A stretch of DNA of 64,000 nucleotides from assembly GCF_001693815.1 (NCBI RefSeq), contig NZ_MBQD01000024.1, forward strand, positions 1 through 64,000, in the 5' to 3' direction. Origin of the DNA: Tessaracoccus lapidicaptus. Its GTDB lineage: Bacteria; Actinomycetota; Actinomycetes; Propionibacteriales; Propionibacteriaceae. Numbering within the stretch: position 1 is the first letter of the stretch; the number at the start of each line of letters is the position of its first letter. The notes below the pieces were generated by a model. It saw only the letters and a list, made by a program, of their open reading frames with translations. It was not told the origin of the DNA and ran no database searches. Shown in pieces: positions 43,948 through 52,774 of the stretch. Both the position numbers and the translations under genes were made by a program.

Positions 43948-44919
43948 CTACGCCTCCAGCAGGTTGCGCGCAGTGACCGAGTCCGTGATGAGCACGTCGC
44001 ACCATCCCCCGACCAGAGCGCCGCGGATCGCCTCGAGCTTGCGCCGCCCACCCGCCACGGCGATCCGGCGCGGGATGGTCTTGAGCGTCGTCTCGTCGAT
44101 GCCCAGCGTCCGGCCGACGAGATCGGACTCGACATGCACGCCCTCGGCGTCGAAGAAGTTGAGGCAGACGTCCCCGACGGCGCCCCGCTCCGCCAGGGAC
44201 TGGAGGTCCCGGTCCGGCAGGGTGCTGCCCGAACTGACGAGCAGCGCCGACGGCTGCACGCTGCCGATGCCGACCAGGGCCATGGTGAGGTCGCGCCACT
44301 CGCCGCGCACCGCCGCGATCTGCGGGTCGGACAGCAGGGAGTCGCGGACCTCCTGGCTGGAGACGACCCCGGGGGCGTTGAAGTAGTGGACCTCGGCGCC
44401 GGTCACCTGCGCGAGGCGGTCCGCCAGCCGGGTGGCCTGCACCTGTGCCCGTGGGTCCCCGACGCCGCCGATGACCTGGACGATGCGCTCGGCGGTGCGG
44501 GTGGTGCGCGGCGTCATGGCGTCGACGACGGCCAGCAGCGACGCGGACCACGACGACAGGCCCACCCGGTCGCTGGGGAGCATGGTCGATTCCAGATAGC
44601 GGGCGCCCGCGCTGCCGATGGCGCTGAGCAGCGCGGCGTCGGATTCGGCGGACTCGTCAGGGCCGCCGGCCACCACGACGTCGCGCAGGTCATACGCGTC
44701 GCGGAGCCGGTCCTCGAGTTCGGAGAACATGCCGGGCGGCTCGACGACGATGGTCCGCACGATGCCCGCCTCGACGCCCTCCTTGAGCAGGCGCGACACC
44801 CGCGACTGAGACATGTTGAGGCGTGCGGCGATCTCCGGCTGGCGCAGTCCGTGTTCGTGGTAAAGGCGCGCGACCTTCACGACGAGGGGCAGTCGTTCGG
44901 GGGCAACGCGCATGGACAC
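43948..44919 (-). CDS. SorC-family sugar-responsive transcriptional regulator
   Basis: A 323-residue regulator. The N-terminal winged helix reads 'VARLYHEHGLRQPEIAARLNMSQSRVSRLLKEGVEAGIV', the hallmark of SorC/DeoR-type proteins. The remaining ~260 residues form the sugar-phosphate-binding domain ('LGIDETTLKTIPRRIAVAGGRRKLEAIRGAL', 'DVLITDSVTARNLL'). Such proteins bind a phosphorylated sugar effector. GTG 44919 or ATG 44913 may be the start. It is divergent from the GH127/RLP/kinase operon, so a phosphorylated pathway intermediate made by the DUF1537 kinase is a likely inducer. Confidence 0.9.
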   Translation of the reverse strand: MSMRVAPERLPLVVKVARLYHEHGLRQPEIAARLNMSQSRVSRLLKEGVEAGIVRTIVVEPPGMFSELEDRLRDAYDLRDVVVAGGPDESAESDAALLSAIGSAGARYLESTMLPSDRVGLSSWSASLLAVVDAMTPRTTRTAERIVQVIGGVGDPRAQVQATRLADRLAQVTGAEVHYFNAPGVVSSQEVRDSLLSDPQIAAVRGEWRDLTMALVGIGSVQPSALLVSSGSTLPDRDLQSLAERGAVGDVCLNFFDAEGVHVESDLVGRTLGIDETTLKTIPRRIAVAGGRRKLEAIRGALVGGWCDVLITDSVTARNLLEA

Positions 44920-44992
44920 GCTCGGAAACTAGCACGACCCTCGCCCGCGGCGCGTCCGAACCACCGACTCACGACGAGGATTCCGCATAAGC

Positions 44993-45024
44993 ATTCGGTT
45001 ATGGTTAGATAATCCGAGGAGGTC
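44993..45024. promoter_or_regulatory. AT-rich segment with ATAA-N8-TTAT, likely SorC operator/promoter
   Basis: In the 112-bp gap between the SorC gene and the GH127 gene lies an AT-rich stretch with ATAAGCATTCGGTTAT (inverted arms ATAA/TTAT), then GGTTAGATAAT and the strong ribosome site GAGGAGG. It stands out from the GC-rich surroundings. A role as shared promoter and SorC site is inferred. Confidence 0.4.
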
Positions 45025-45031
45025 TTCACCG

Positions 45032-47008
45032 ATGACGCACCATGCCCTTCCCTCAACCCCTCTGGATCTGCGGGACGCCCATCTGACCACCGGACTGTGG
45101 GGGGACACCTGGAGCCGCACACACGCGGTGACGGTGCCCACCATGCGCGACGACCTCCTCGACGCCGACCTCAGCGGCGCCGTCGAGAACTTCCGCGTCG
45201 CAGCCGGCCGCGCCGACGGAGACCACGTCGGCCCACCGTTCCTCGACGGCGACCTGTACAAGTGGATGGAGGCCGCCATCGCGACGCTGGCGCACCGCCC
45301 TGACCCCGCGCTGGAGGCGACCCTCGACGAGATCATCGCCTTGATCGGGGAAGTGCAGCGCGCCGACGGCTACGTCCACACTCCCACCCAGATCCAGCAG
45401 CGGCTCGCCGGGACGGACGGCACCCTGGCGGACCGGCTGAGCTTCGAGACGTACAACCTCGGGCACCTCATGACTGCGGGCTGTCTGCACCACCGGACCA
45501 CGGGCAAGACGACCATGCTGAGCCTCGCCGAGAACGCGGCCGGATTCCTCATCTCCCTGGTCGAGAACACCCCCGAGGTCATCGCCCGCTCCGCGATCTG
45601 CCCCTCCCACTACATGGGCACGGTCGAACTGTTCCGGACTACCGGGGACCCCCGATACCGCCAGCTCGCGCACGATCTCATCCGGCTCCGTGAGCTGGTT
45701 CCCGCGACCGGGCTGGGCGGCGACGACAACCAGGACCGGATCCCGCTCACCGAGACCGAGGCCGTCGTCGGCCACGCCGTGCGCGCCAACTACCTCTACG
45801 CCGGGCTCGCCGACCTGCTTCTCGAGGACGACGACCCGGAGCTGGCCGCCCGTCTGGACCGCCTGTGGACGGACGTGGCGACCTCGAAGGTCTACCTCAC
45901 CGGCGGGCACGGCGCGTTGTACGACGGCGCATCGCCCGACGGCTTCCCGTGGCAGGACCAGATCACCAAGGTCCATCAGTCCTACGGCCGCCCCTACCAA
46001 TTGCCGCAGACCACCGCACACAACGAGACCTGCGCCACCATCGGCAACATCCTCTGGGCGTGGCGGATGCTGCTGCGCACGGGCGACGCCCGGTTCGCCG
46101 ACGCCATCGACGTCGCCGTCAACAACACGCTGCTCGCCAGTATCGGGCTCGACGGGGCCAGCTACTTCTACACCAACCCCCTGCGCCAGGTCCGTGGCCT
46201 GCCCTACCCGCTGCGCCGCGCCGGCGACACGGCTCTGGACCCCGTGCCCGCTCCACCGCCGTCGGACGAGCGACTGCGACAGCGCTACCTGAGCTGCTTC
46301 TGCTGCCCACCCAACATCGCACGCACCCTGGCCCGGCTCCCCGAGCTGTGCTGGTCGGCCACCCCGGACGGACTGCTCGTCCATCAGTTCGCCGCCGGCA
46401 CCGTCTCGACCGACACCTCATGGGGCAGGCTCGGGATCGAGCAGCACACTGATTACCCCCGGGACGGCCGGGTGGTCGTCGTGGTCACCGACGCCCCCGA
46501 CGGGGACGCCTCGATCGGAGTGCGAATCCCGGGCTGGGCCACCGGCGCGACCCTCACGGTGGTGGGCGAGGACGCCCCGGCCGAGCCCGGCACCTACGCC
46601 CGGCTGACCAGGCGGTGGCAGGTGGGCGACACCATCGAGCTCGACCTGCCGATGCGGGTCCGGCGGTTGGCAGCGCACCACCTCGTCGAAGAGGCCACCA
46701 ACCAGGTCGCCCTGCAGCGCGGCCCCGTCGTCTACTGCCTCGAGCATCACGACCTTGAGGGCGGCGCCCGCCCCGCGGAGGTCCTCCTCCCCCGGCGTGC
46801 CGCGTTCACCGAGCGGCGCGTGACCATCGCCGGCACCGACGTCGTCGCCCTCGACGCCGACGTCTTGCGGCGCCCGGCACAGGACGAGCTCTACGCAGAT
46901 CTGCCGGACACCGATCCGACGTCGGTGGCGGCCTCGTTCATCCCCTACCACGCCTGGGCCAACCGCGGCCCGTCCGAGATGACCGTGTGGCTGCCGCTGC
47001 ACTGGTGA
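45032..47008 (+). CDS. GH127-family glycoside hydrolase
   Basis: A 658-residue (alpha/alpha)6 barrel enzyme of GH127 (DUF1680). Known members are beta-L-arabinofuranosidases, and one branch cleaves aceric acid linkages in rhamnogalacturonan II. The zinc/catalytic set is present: Glu332 and Cys334 in 'TAHNETCATIGN', Cys424-Cys425 in 'CFCCPPNIA'. In the studied enzyme the paired Cys is the nucleophile. No signal peptide, so it acts inside the cell. It is the first gene of the five-gene operon, has GAGGAGG upstream and ends 10 bp before the RLP gene. Confidence 0.9.
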   Translation: MTHHALPSTPLDLRDAHLTTGLWGDTWSRTHAVTVPTMRDDLLDADLSGAVENFRVAAGRADGDHVGPPFLDGDLYKWMEAAIATLAHRPDPALEATLDEIIALIGEVQRADGYVHTPTQIQQRLAGTDGTLADRLSFETYNLGHLMTAGCLHHRTTGKTTMLSLAENAAGFLISLVENTPEVIARSAICPSHYMGTVELFRTTGDPRYRQLAHDLIRLRELVPATGLGGDDNQDRIPLTETEAVVGHAVRANYLYAGLADLLLEDDDPELAARLDRLWTDVATSKVYLTGGHGALYDGASPDGFPWQDQITKVHQSYGRPYQLPQTTAHNETCATIGNILWAWRMLLRTGDARFADAIDVAVNNTLLASIGLDGASYFYTNPLRQVRGLPYPLRRAGDTALDPVPAPPPSDERLRQRYLSCFCCPPNIARTLARLPELCWSATPDGLLVHQFAAGTVSTDTSWGRLGIEQHTDYPRDGRVVVVVTDAPDGDASIGVRIPGWATGATLTVVGEDAPAEPGTYARLTRRWQVGDTIELDLPMRVRRLAAHHLVEEATNQVALQRGPVVYCLEHHDLEGGARPAEVLLPRRAAFTERRVTIAGTDVVALDADVLRRPAQDELYADLPDTDPTSVAASFIPYHAWANRGPSEMTVWLPLHW

Positions 47009-47018
47009 GGAGAGTCCC

Positions 47019-48263
47019 ATGACCGACACGGTGATCGCGACCTACTGGGTCGAGTCAGCCCTTCCCCTGCAGCGGGCCGCCGAGCAGATGGCGGGCGAGC
47101 AGTCCACCGGCACGTTCATCCGCGTCGCCCGGGAAACCGACGAGCTTCGCGCCCGGTTCGCCGCGCAGGTGGTGTCGATCGAGGAACGCGAACCGAGCGG
47201 TCGTCAGCCGCTGCCGGGCGCCACGGGCGACCCGGCGGCCATCCGCGGCGGCCTCGTGCGCTTGGCGTTCCCGCTGGACAACTTCGGCCCCTCCATCCCC
47301 AACCTCCAGGCCGCCGTCGCGGGCAACCTCTTCGAGATGCGCGACTTCGCCTCGATCAAGCTGATGGACCTCGACCTTCCCCGGCCGTTCGCCGACCGCT
47401 ATCCCGGCCCTGCGTTCGGGCTCGAAGGGACGAGGCGCCTCATGGGCCGCGACACCGGCGTCATGATCGGCACGATCGTTAAACCCAGCATCGGGCTCAG
47501 CCCCGAGGAGCTGGCCGAGGTGGTGGCCGAGCTCGTGGAGGCCGGCATCGACTTCATCAAGGACGACGAACTGCAGGCCAACGGGCCCCACTCTCCGCTG
47601 CGGGACCGGGTCGCGGCCGTCATGCCTGTTCTCAAGGCCCACGCCGACCGGACCGGCCGGATGCCGTTGTACGCATTCAACATCACCGACGACCTCGACA
47701 TCATGCGCCGCAACCACGACCTCGTCCTCGAGGCCGGCGGCACCTGCGTGATGGCCTGCATCAACATGGTCGGCCTGGCGGGCGTCGACTGGCTACGCCG
47801 GCACAGCCAGCTGCCGATCCACGGGCATCGCGCCATGTTCGGCGCGGTGTCGCGGTCGCCGCAGGTGGGCATCCACTTCCGCGCGTGGCAGAAGCTCGCG
47901 CGGCTCGTCGGCGTCGACCACCTCCACACCAACGGGCTGCACAACAAGTTCTACGAGTCCGACGACGAGGTTCTCGCCGCCATCGCCGCGGTCCGGGAGC
48001 CGCTCCTGGGCGGATACGGAGTGGTCCCCGTGCTGTCGTCGGGGCAGTGGGCCGGGCTGGCACACGAGACGTACGCCGCCGTCGGCACGACGGACCTGCT
48101 CACGCTGGCCGGCGGAGGCATCCATGGGCATCCCGACGGCGTCGCGGCCGGTGTCGCCAGCATGCGTGAGGCGTGGGACGCGGCCGAGCACGGCGAGCCG
48201 CTGGCGGAGCGGGCGTCGAAGGTCCCGGCGCTCAGCCGGGCGATCGAGACCTTCGGGCGATGA
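47019..48263 (+). CDS. RuBisCO-like protein (form IV-type), OiaX/OiaT candidate
   Basis: A 414-residue RuBisCO large-subunit homologue. Active-site positions match RuBisCO: Glu27 (E60), Asn103 (N123), Lys155 (K175), Lys181-Asp183-Glu184 (K201, D203, E204; metal/carbamate) in 'FIKDDELQ', His270-Arg271 (H294, R295), His303 (H327), Lys310 (K334), Ser341 (S379) and Gly366-Gly367 (G403, G404). RLPs coupled to DUF1537 kinases act on 3-oxo-isoapionate 4-phosphate as a decarboxylase or transcarboxylase/hydrolase. The next gene here is such a kinase, with a 4-bp overlap. No small subunit and no phosphoribulokinase are present, so carbon fixation is unlikely. Which of the two RLP reactions applies cannot be decided by eye. 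Confidence 0.9.
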   Translation: MTDTVIATYWVESALPLQRAAEQMAGEQSTGTFIRVARETDELRARFAAQVVSIEEREPSGRQPLPGATGDPAAIRGGLVRLAFPLDNFGPSIPNLQAAVAGNLFEMRDFASIKLMDLDLPRPFADRYPGPAFGLEGTRRLMGRDTGVMIGTIVKPSIGLSPEELAEVVAELVEAGIDFIKDDELQANGPHSPLRDRVAAVMPVLKAHADRTGRMPLYAFNITDDLDIMRRNHDLVLEAGGTCVMACINMVGLAGVDWLRRHSQLPIHGHRAMFGAVSRSPQVGIHFRAWQKLARLVGVDHLHTNGLHNKFYESDDEVLAAIAAVREPLLGGYGVVPVLSSGQWAGLAHETYAAVGTTDLLTLAGGGIHGHPDGVAAGVASMREAWDAAEHGEPLAERASKVPALSRAIETFGR

Positions 48264-49504
48264 CGACCTCGGTCGGCTTCTACGCCGACGACTTCACCGG
48301 CGCCACCGACGCGCTGTTCCAGCTGGCGCGCTGCGGGCTGCGCGGCGTGCTGCTGCTGCGCGTCGATCCCGCGGCCGTGCGGGAGCACGGCGACCGCGCC
48401 GTCGTCGGGGTCGCGGGGATCGCCCGGTCCCTGGCGACCCCCGACATGCGGGCAGAGGTCATGCCGGCGTTGACGGCCCTGCAGGACCTACGGCCACGCC
48501 TCCTGCAGTACAAGGCCTGCTCCACTGCGGACTCCTCGCCCACCATCGGCAGCCTCGGACACGCCGCGGAGCTGGGACGCGAGGCCACCGGGCAGGGCGA
48601 CGTCCCGGTACTGCTGGCGCAGCCTGACTTCGGCCGCTACACCGCCTTCGCCACGCACTTCGCCGTCGACCGGGGCGAGGTGTACCGCCTGGACCGCCAT
48701 CCCACGATGAGCTCGCATCCCAGCACTCCCGTCGACGAGGCGGACCTGCGGGTCTTCCTCGCGCGGCAGACGCGCCTGCCCGTGCGGTCGATGGCCTTCC
48801 CCTCCTACGCTCACCGCACTCCCCTGCCCGACGCCGCGGGTCTCACGGTCCTCGACGCCCTCACCGACGAGCACCTGTCCGCGGCCGGGGAGCTGGTTCT
48901 GGAGAGCCGGGGCACGTTCGCGATCGGCTCCGGCGGGCTCAGCCGCGCCGTGGGGCTCCACCTCGGTGGACCTGCGGCGGCGCTGCCCCTCGGGGGTCCC
49001 GCGGGCGATGGAGTGCTGGTCGTGTCTGGCAGCCGGTCTGCGCAGACCGGCCTCCAGATCGAGGCGGCCCGCGCGGACGGTTGGCCGGTGCGGGCACTCA
49101 CCGTCGACGATCTCACCGACGCGACGGCGGTCACGGCCTGGGCGCGCGGTCATCTGCACGGGGGGTGCGCCATCGTCCACTCCCGGGACCTCCCGGGCGA
49201 CGTCGTCGGCCTGCTGCCCCGGCTGGCAGAGATCTTCACCGGTCTCGTCCGCACCGTCCGGGGCGACCGCGACCCGACCGTCATCGTGTGCGGGGGCGAC
49301 ACGTCCAGCCGCATGCTTCGCCTCATGGAGGCCGAGAGCCTGGAGATCGACCGGCACATCACGGGCAACGTCGTGGTGTCGCGGCTCGCGGCACCGGGAG
49401 CTTGGCCCGACGGCCTCCGCATCCTCCTCAAGGGCGGTCAGGTCGGCCCCGTCGACCTGTTCATCCGTACGTTCACCGCACCCGACAGATCGGAACTCGC
49501 ATGA
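48260..49504 (+). CDS. DUF1537 four-carbon acid sugar kinase family protein
   Basis: ATP-dependent kinase of 414 residues. The N-terminal substrate domain begins 'VGFYADDFTGATDALFQLAR', the family's D-D-x-T-G-A-x-D motif. The C-terminal nucleotide domain has 'VIVCGGDTSSRML' and 'ILLKGGQVGPVDLF'. Family members phosphorylate sugar acids such as erythronate, threonate, 3-oxo-tetronate or 3-oxo-isoapionate. Its ATG lies inside the RLP stop (ATGA), and its own stop overlaps the next start in the same way. Tight coupling to an RLP points to 3-oxo-isoapionate kinase-like activity (OiaK type); this is inference from context. Confidence 0.85.
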   Translation: MTTSVGFYADDFTGATDALFQLARCGLRGVLLLRVDPAAVREHGDRAVVGVAGIARSLATPDMRAEVMPALTALQDLRPRLLQYKACSTADSSPTIGSLGHAAELGREATGQGDVPVLLAQPDFGRYTAFATHFAVDRGEVYRLDRHPTMSSHPSTPVDEADLRVFLARQTRLPVRSMAFPSYAHRTPLPDAAGLTVLDALTDEHLSAAGELVLESRGTFAIGSGGLSRAVGLHLGGPAAALPLGGPAGDGVLVVSGSRSAQTGLQIEAARADGWPVRALTVDDLTDATAVTAWARGHLHGGCAIVHSRDLPGDVVGLLPRLAEIFTGLVRTVRGDRDPTVIVCGGDTSSRMLRLMEAESLEIDRHITGNVVVSRLAAPGAWPDGLRILLKGGQVGPVDLFIRTFTAPDRSELA

Positions 49505-50148
49505 CTCGCGTGGCTTTCCTGCACACCGGCGCCGTCGTCATCCCCGTGACGGCCGCCCTCGCCACTCGCTACCTGCCCGGCGTCGAGGTGCTGAACCTGC
49601 TCGACGACCGGATCGTGGCCGACCTCGCCGCCGGCGGGGCCGCCGCGGAGTCCATCCCCGGGCGCCTCTCCCACCTCGCGGCCGACGCGAAGGAGGCCGG
49701 TGCAGACGTCGTGATGCTCACCTGTTCATCGATCTCCGGGTTCGCAGGCGAGGTGTCGGAGACAGCCGGGATCCCGGTGCTCCGCATCGACGAGGCCATG
49801 GCGGACCGAGCGGTGGCGACCGGCTCGCGGATCGTCGTCATCGCGACCCTCAGCACCACGCTCGCCCCCACTGTTCGCCTGATCCGCGAGCGGGCCGAGC
49901 TTGCCGGGGCCGAGCCGGCGCTCACTGAGATCCTCGTCAAGGGCGCGTTTGACGCCGTCGTCGAGGGCGACCGGGACCGGCACGACGCCCTGGTGTCGGA
50001 CGCAATCGCGGCGGCGGCAACTGACTCCGACGTCATCGTGCTCGCTCAGGCATCCATGGCCGGCGCCGCGGAGCGGGTGAGCGTCCACGTCCCCGTCCTG
50101 ACGAGCCCTGAACTGGGCGTTGCCCGGCTCGCCACCCACCTCTCCTGA
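49501..50148 (+). CDS. Asp/Glu racemase-like protein with a single cysteine
   Basis: A 215-residue protein of the Asp/Glu/hydantoin racemase superfamily ('VAFLHTGAVVIPVTAALATRYLPGVEVLNLLDD', 'DVVMLTCSSISGFAGEV'). True racemases use two cysteines. Here Cys75 is the only cysteine in the whole protein, and the second site reads 'IVLAQASM'. So it is unlikely to racemise amino acids in the usual way; relatives such as decarboxylases and isomerases also use one Cys. Overlap with the kinase gene places it in the same pathway. I propose an isomerase, hydrolase or decarboxylase step on a sugar-acid intermediate, without further proof. Confidence 0.75.
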   Translation: MTRVAFLHTGAVVIPVTAALATRYLPGVEVLNLLDDRIVADLAAGGAAAESIPGRLSHLAADAKEAGADVVMLTCSSISGFAGEVSETAGIPVLRIDEAMADRAVATGSRIVVIATLSTTLAPTVRLIRERAELAGAEPALTEILVKGAFDAVVEGDRDRHDALVSDAIAAAATDSDVIVLAQASMAGAAERVSVHVPVLTSPELGVARLATHLS

Positions 50149-50159
50149 AAGGTCCCCCG

Positions 50160-52760
50160 ATGCCTCCGGTCGCCAGCCAGCTCCACAGCCAGTTCCCCGC
50201 CGGGCTCCTCGGCGTCCCTCTGGAGGAGGTGACGCTCACTTGGCGCGCCACGACGGAGGCGACGTCCCACCAGCTCCGGACGCGGATCGGTGATGCCGGG
50301 TGGGTCGAGGCCGATGCCCAGGAGGGGCCTGGCGGCGTCGGCGTGCGCGCCCCGGGCGGGGCCTTGGGCGTCAGGGAGGTCCGCGAGTACTCGGTCCGCC
50401 TCCGTGACCGCGACGGATGGGGCCCGTGGTCGGCGCCGATCAGGATCGAGGCGGGCGTGCTCGGCTCCGAGCTGGAGGCCCGCCTGGTCGGGATCCCCTC
50501 ACAGACGGGAGGGCCGGCGCCGCACCTGCGCACGGAGTTCGACGCGCCCGCTGCCGTGACGCGGGCGCTGCTGAGGATCTCCGGACACGGCGTCCACGAG
50601 TGCCGCATCAACGGCCTGCGCACGGACGACGAGCACCTCGCGCCCGGATGGACCGCGCACCAGGCCCGCACCGTCATCGCGACCCACGACGTGACGGCCC
50701 TCATCCGACAGGGCCGCAACGCGATCAGCGTCATTGTGGCCGACGGCTGGTTCCGCGGTCGCATCGGTTGGACCGGCCGGACCGACCTCTACGGCTCCGA
50801 TCTCGGTGTCGTCGTCCAACTCGAGCTGGAGCTCGCCAACGGGAGCCGCCGGATCGTCGCGAGTGACGCCTCCTGGCGCGGCGGATTCGGGGCCGTGCGC
50901 AGCGCCGGTATCTACGACGGAACCGACACCGACCTGCGTCTGGCGGCAGCTGGTTTCGCCGAGGTCGGCTTCGACGACTCCGCGTGGACACCATGCAGCG
51001 TGTGGGAGGCCGACCTGGCGACTTTCGAGCCGCGCCGCTCGGCGCCGATCCGCACAATCGCCGAGCTGCCCATGTCCATCGAGACGCGGGCTGACCGCCT
51101 GCTTCTCGACTCGGGCCAGAACCTGTCGGGTTGGGTGCGGCTGGAGGTCGACGGTGAACCCGGCACCGTGGTCACGATCCGGCACGCTGAGGTCCTTGAG
51201 CCGTCGGGCGACCTCCACACCGCCGCGCTCCGTACCGCCAGGGCCACCGACACCTACGTCCTCAGCGGTGGCCCCCAGGTCCTGGAGCCCGCCTTCACCT
51301 TCCACGGCTTCCGGTACGCCGACGTCGTCACCACGGGCACTGTGCTGTCGGCGACGGCTGTCGCCATCAGCAGCGACCTGCCGGCCAGGTCGACCTTCGC
51401 CTGCAGCCACGAGGCACTCAACCGGTTCCACAGCAACGTCGTGTGGTCGTTGCGGGGGAACTTCCTGTCGGTGCCGACGGACTGCCCGCAGCGCGATGAG
51501 CGTCTGGGATGGACCGGCGACGCGCAGGCGTTCGCGGCGACGGCGAACACTCTGGTGGACGCCCAGGCGTTCTGGTTGTCGTGGTTGCGCGACGTTGAGC
51601 TGGACCAGGCCGACGACGGGGCCGTCGCCTCTGTCGTGCCGAACATCGTCGGCCCGGATGACCTGGTGTTCGGGGCCGGGCCCGTCGAGTCGATGGGCCG
51701 GGCCGGGTGGGCTGACGCGGCGACGATCGTGCCGTGGAGCTGTTATGAGGCCACGGGCGACCCCCTCGCTCTCCGCCGCCAGCTGTCCAGCATGCGCCGC
51801 TGGGTCGATCACCTCCGCGGTCGGGCCGGGACCGGGCTGCTGCTCCCACACGAGCCGTTCCAGTACGGAGACTGGCTGGATCCCGACGCCCCGGGTGACA
51901 GGCCATGGGAGGGCAAGACATCTCCGGACTACGTGGCGAACGCGTTCTACGTGCACTCGACCCGAGTCCTTGCCCGCACCGAGACGCTCGTGGGAGACCC
52001 TGAGCGGTCGGCAGAGCTGGCTGCTCTGGCTGATGCAGTGGCCGCCGAGACGTGGCGGATCTACGGCGCCGAGGCGGCCCGCACCCAAACCGGCGCGGCA
52101 TTGGCACTCGAGTTCAGGCTCTGCCCTGAGGACGAGCGGAAGGTGGTCGCGGCCGCCCTCGCCGAGGGCGTGGACCGCACCGACGGCCGCATCCAGACGG
52201 GGTTCCTCGGCACCCCCCTGGTGCTGTTCGCCCTGTCGAACGCCGGATATGTCGACCAGGCCTATCGCATGCTCCTGCGGCGGGAGGCGCCGTCGTGGCT
52301 CTATCAGGTCGACCGCGGTGCAACGACGGTGTGGGAGCGTTGGGACGCCATCCTCCCCGACGGCTCCATCCACGGCGGGGACATGGACATCGCCGACGGC
52401 GGCTCGATGCTGTCGTTCAACCACTACGCCTACGGCGCGATGATCGACTGGGTGTACCGCACCCTCGCCGGGCTGGCCCCCGCGGAACCCGGCTACCGCA
52501 CGGTGCTCGTGGCCCCGCGGCCTACGGCGGCCATCACATGGGCCGAGGCATCGATCGAGACCGCGTTCGGCCCGGTTGCCATCGCGTGGCGGCTGTCCGG
52601 CGACACCCTGGATCTGGACCTCACGGTCCCCGTCGGATCGACCGCCGTCCTCGACCTCCCGCTCACCGCCGGCTCCCGCGTCGACGGCGCCGACGGAGAC
52701 ACCCTCGGCCCTGGAACGCACCACCTCACCGTCTACCACCCCAGGGTCGCCACGCCCTGA
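50160..52760 (+). CDS. GH78 alpha-L-rhamnosidase
   Basis: An 866-residue inverting glycosidase. The N-terminal domains carry 'VHECRINGLRTDDEHLAPGW' and 'VTALIRQGRNAISVIVADGWFRGRIGW'. The jelly-roll region has 'LLLDSGQNLSGWVRLEV' and 'TFHGFRYADV'. The catalytic barrel has 'VPTDCPQRDERLGWTGDAQAF' and, near the end, 'TTVWERWDAILPDG' and 'SFNHYAYGAMIDWVY'. No signal peptide, so it acts inside the cell. It lies 11 bp after the racemase-like gene as the last gene of the RLP operon. It is clearly related to, but distinct from, the GH78 half of the fusion protein at 32254-37299. Confidence 0.92.
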   Translation: MPPVASQLHSQFPAGLLGVPLEEVTLTWRATTEATSHQLRTRIGDAGWVEADAQEGPGGVGVRAPGGALGVREVREYSVRLRDRDGWGPWSAPIRIEAGVLGSELEARLVGIPSQTGGPAPHLRTEFDAPAAVTRALLRISGHGVHECRINGLRTDDEHLAPGWTAHQARTVIATHDVTALIRQGRNAISVIVADGWFRGRIGWTGRTDLYGSDLGVVVQLELELANGSRRIVASDASWRGGFGAVRSAGIYDGTDTDLRLAAAGFAEVGFDDSAWTPCSVWEADLATFEPRRSAPIRTIAELPMSIETRADRLLLDSGQNLSGWVRLEVDGEPGTVVTIRHAEVLEPSGDLHTAALRTARATDTYVLSGGPQVLEPAFTFHGFRYADVVTTGTVLSATAVAISSDLPARSTFACSHEALNRFHSNVVWSLRGNFLSVPTDCPQRDERLGWTGDAQAFAATANTLVDAQAFWLSWLRDVELDQADDGAVASVVPNIVGPDDLVFGAGPVESMGRAGWADAATIVPWSCYEATGDPLALRRQLSSMRRWVDHLRGRAGTGLLLPHEPFQYGDWLDPDAPGDRPWEGKTSPDYVANAFYVHSTRVLARTETLVGDPERSAELAALADAVAAETWRIYGAEAARTQTGAALALEFRLCPEDERKVVAAALAEGVDRTDGRIQTGFLGTPLVLFALSNAGYVDQAYRMLLRREAPSWLYQVDRGATTVWERWDAILPDGSIHGGDMDIADGGSMLSFNHYAYGAMIDWVYRTLAGLAPAEPGYRTVLVAPRPTAAITWAEASIETAFGPVAIAWRLSGDTLDLDLTVPVGSTAVLDLPLTAGSRVDGADGDTLGPGTHHLTVYHPRVATP

Positions 52761-52774
52761 CAGCGGACTCCGAC

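Noticed and set aside
47019-48263. True RuBisCO used for carbon fixation
   Set aside because: No small subunit or phosphoribulokinase is near, the length is short for form I/II, and the gene lies in a sugar-acid operon with a DUF1537 kinase.
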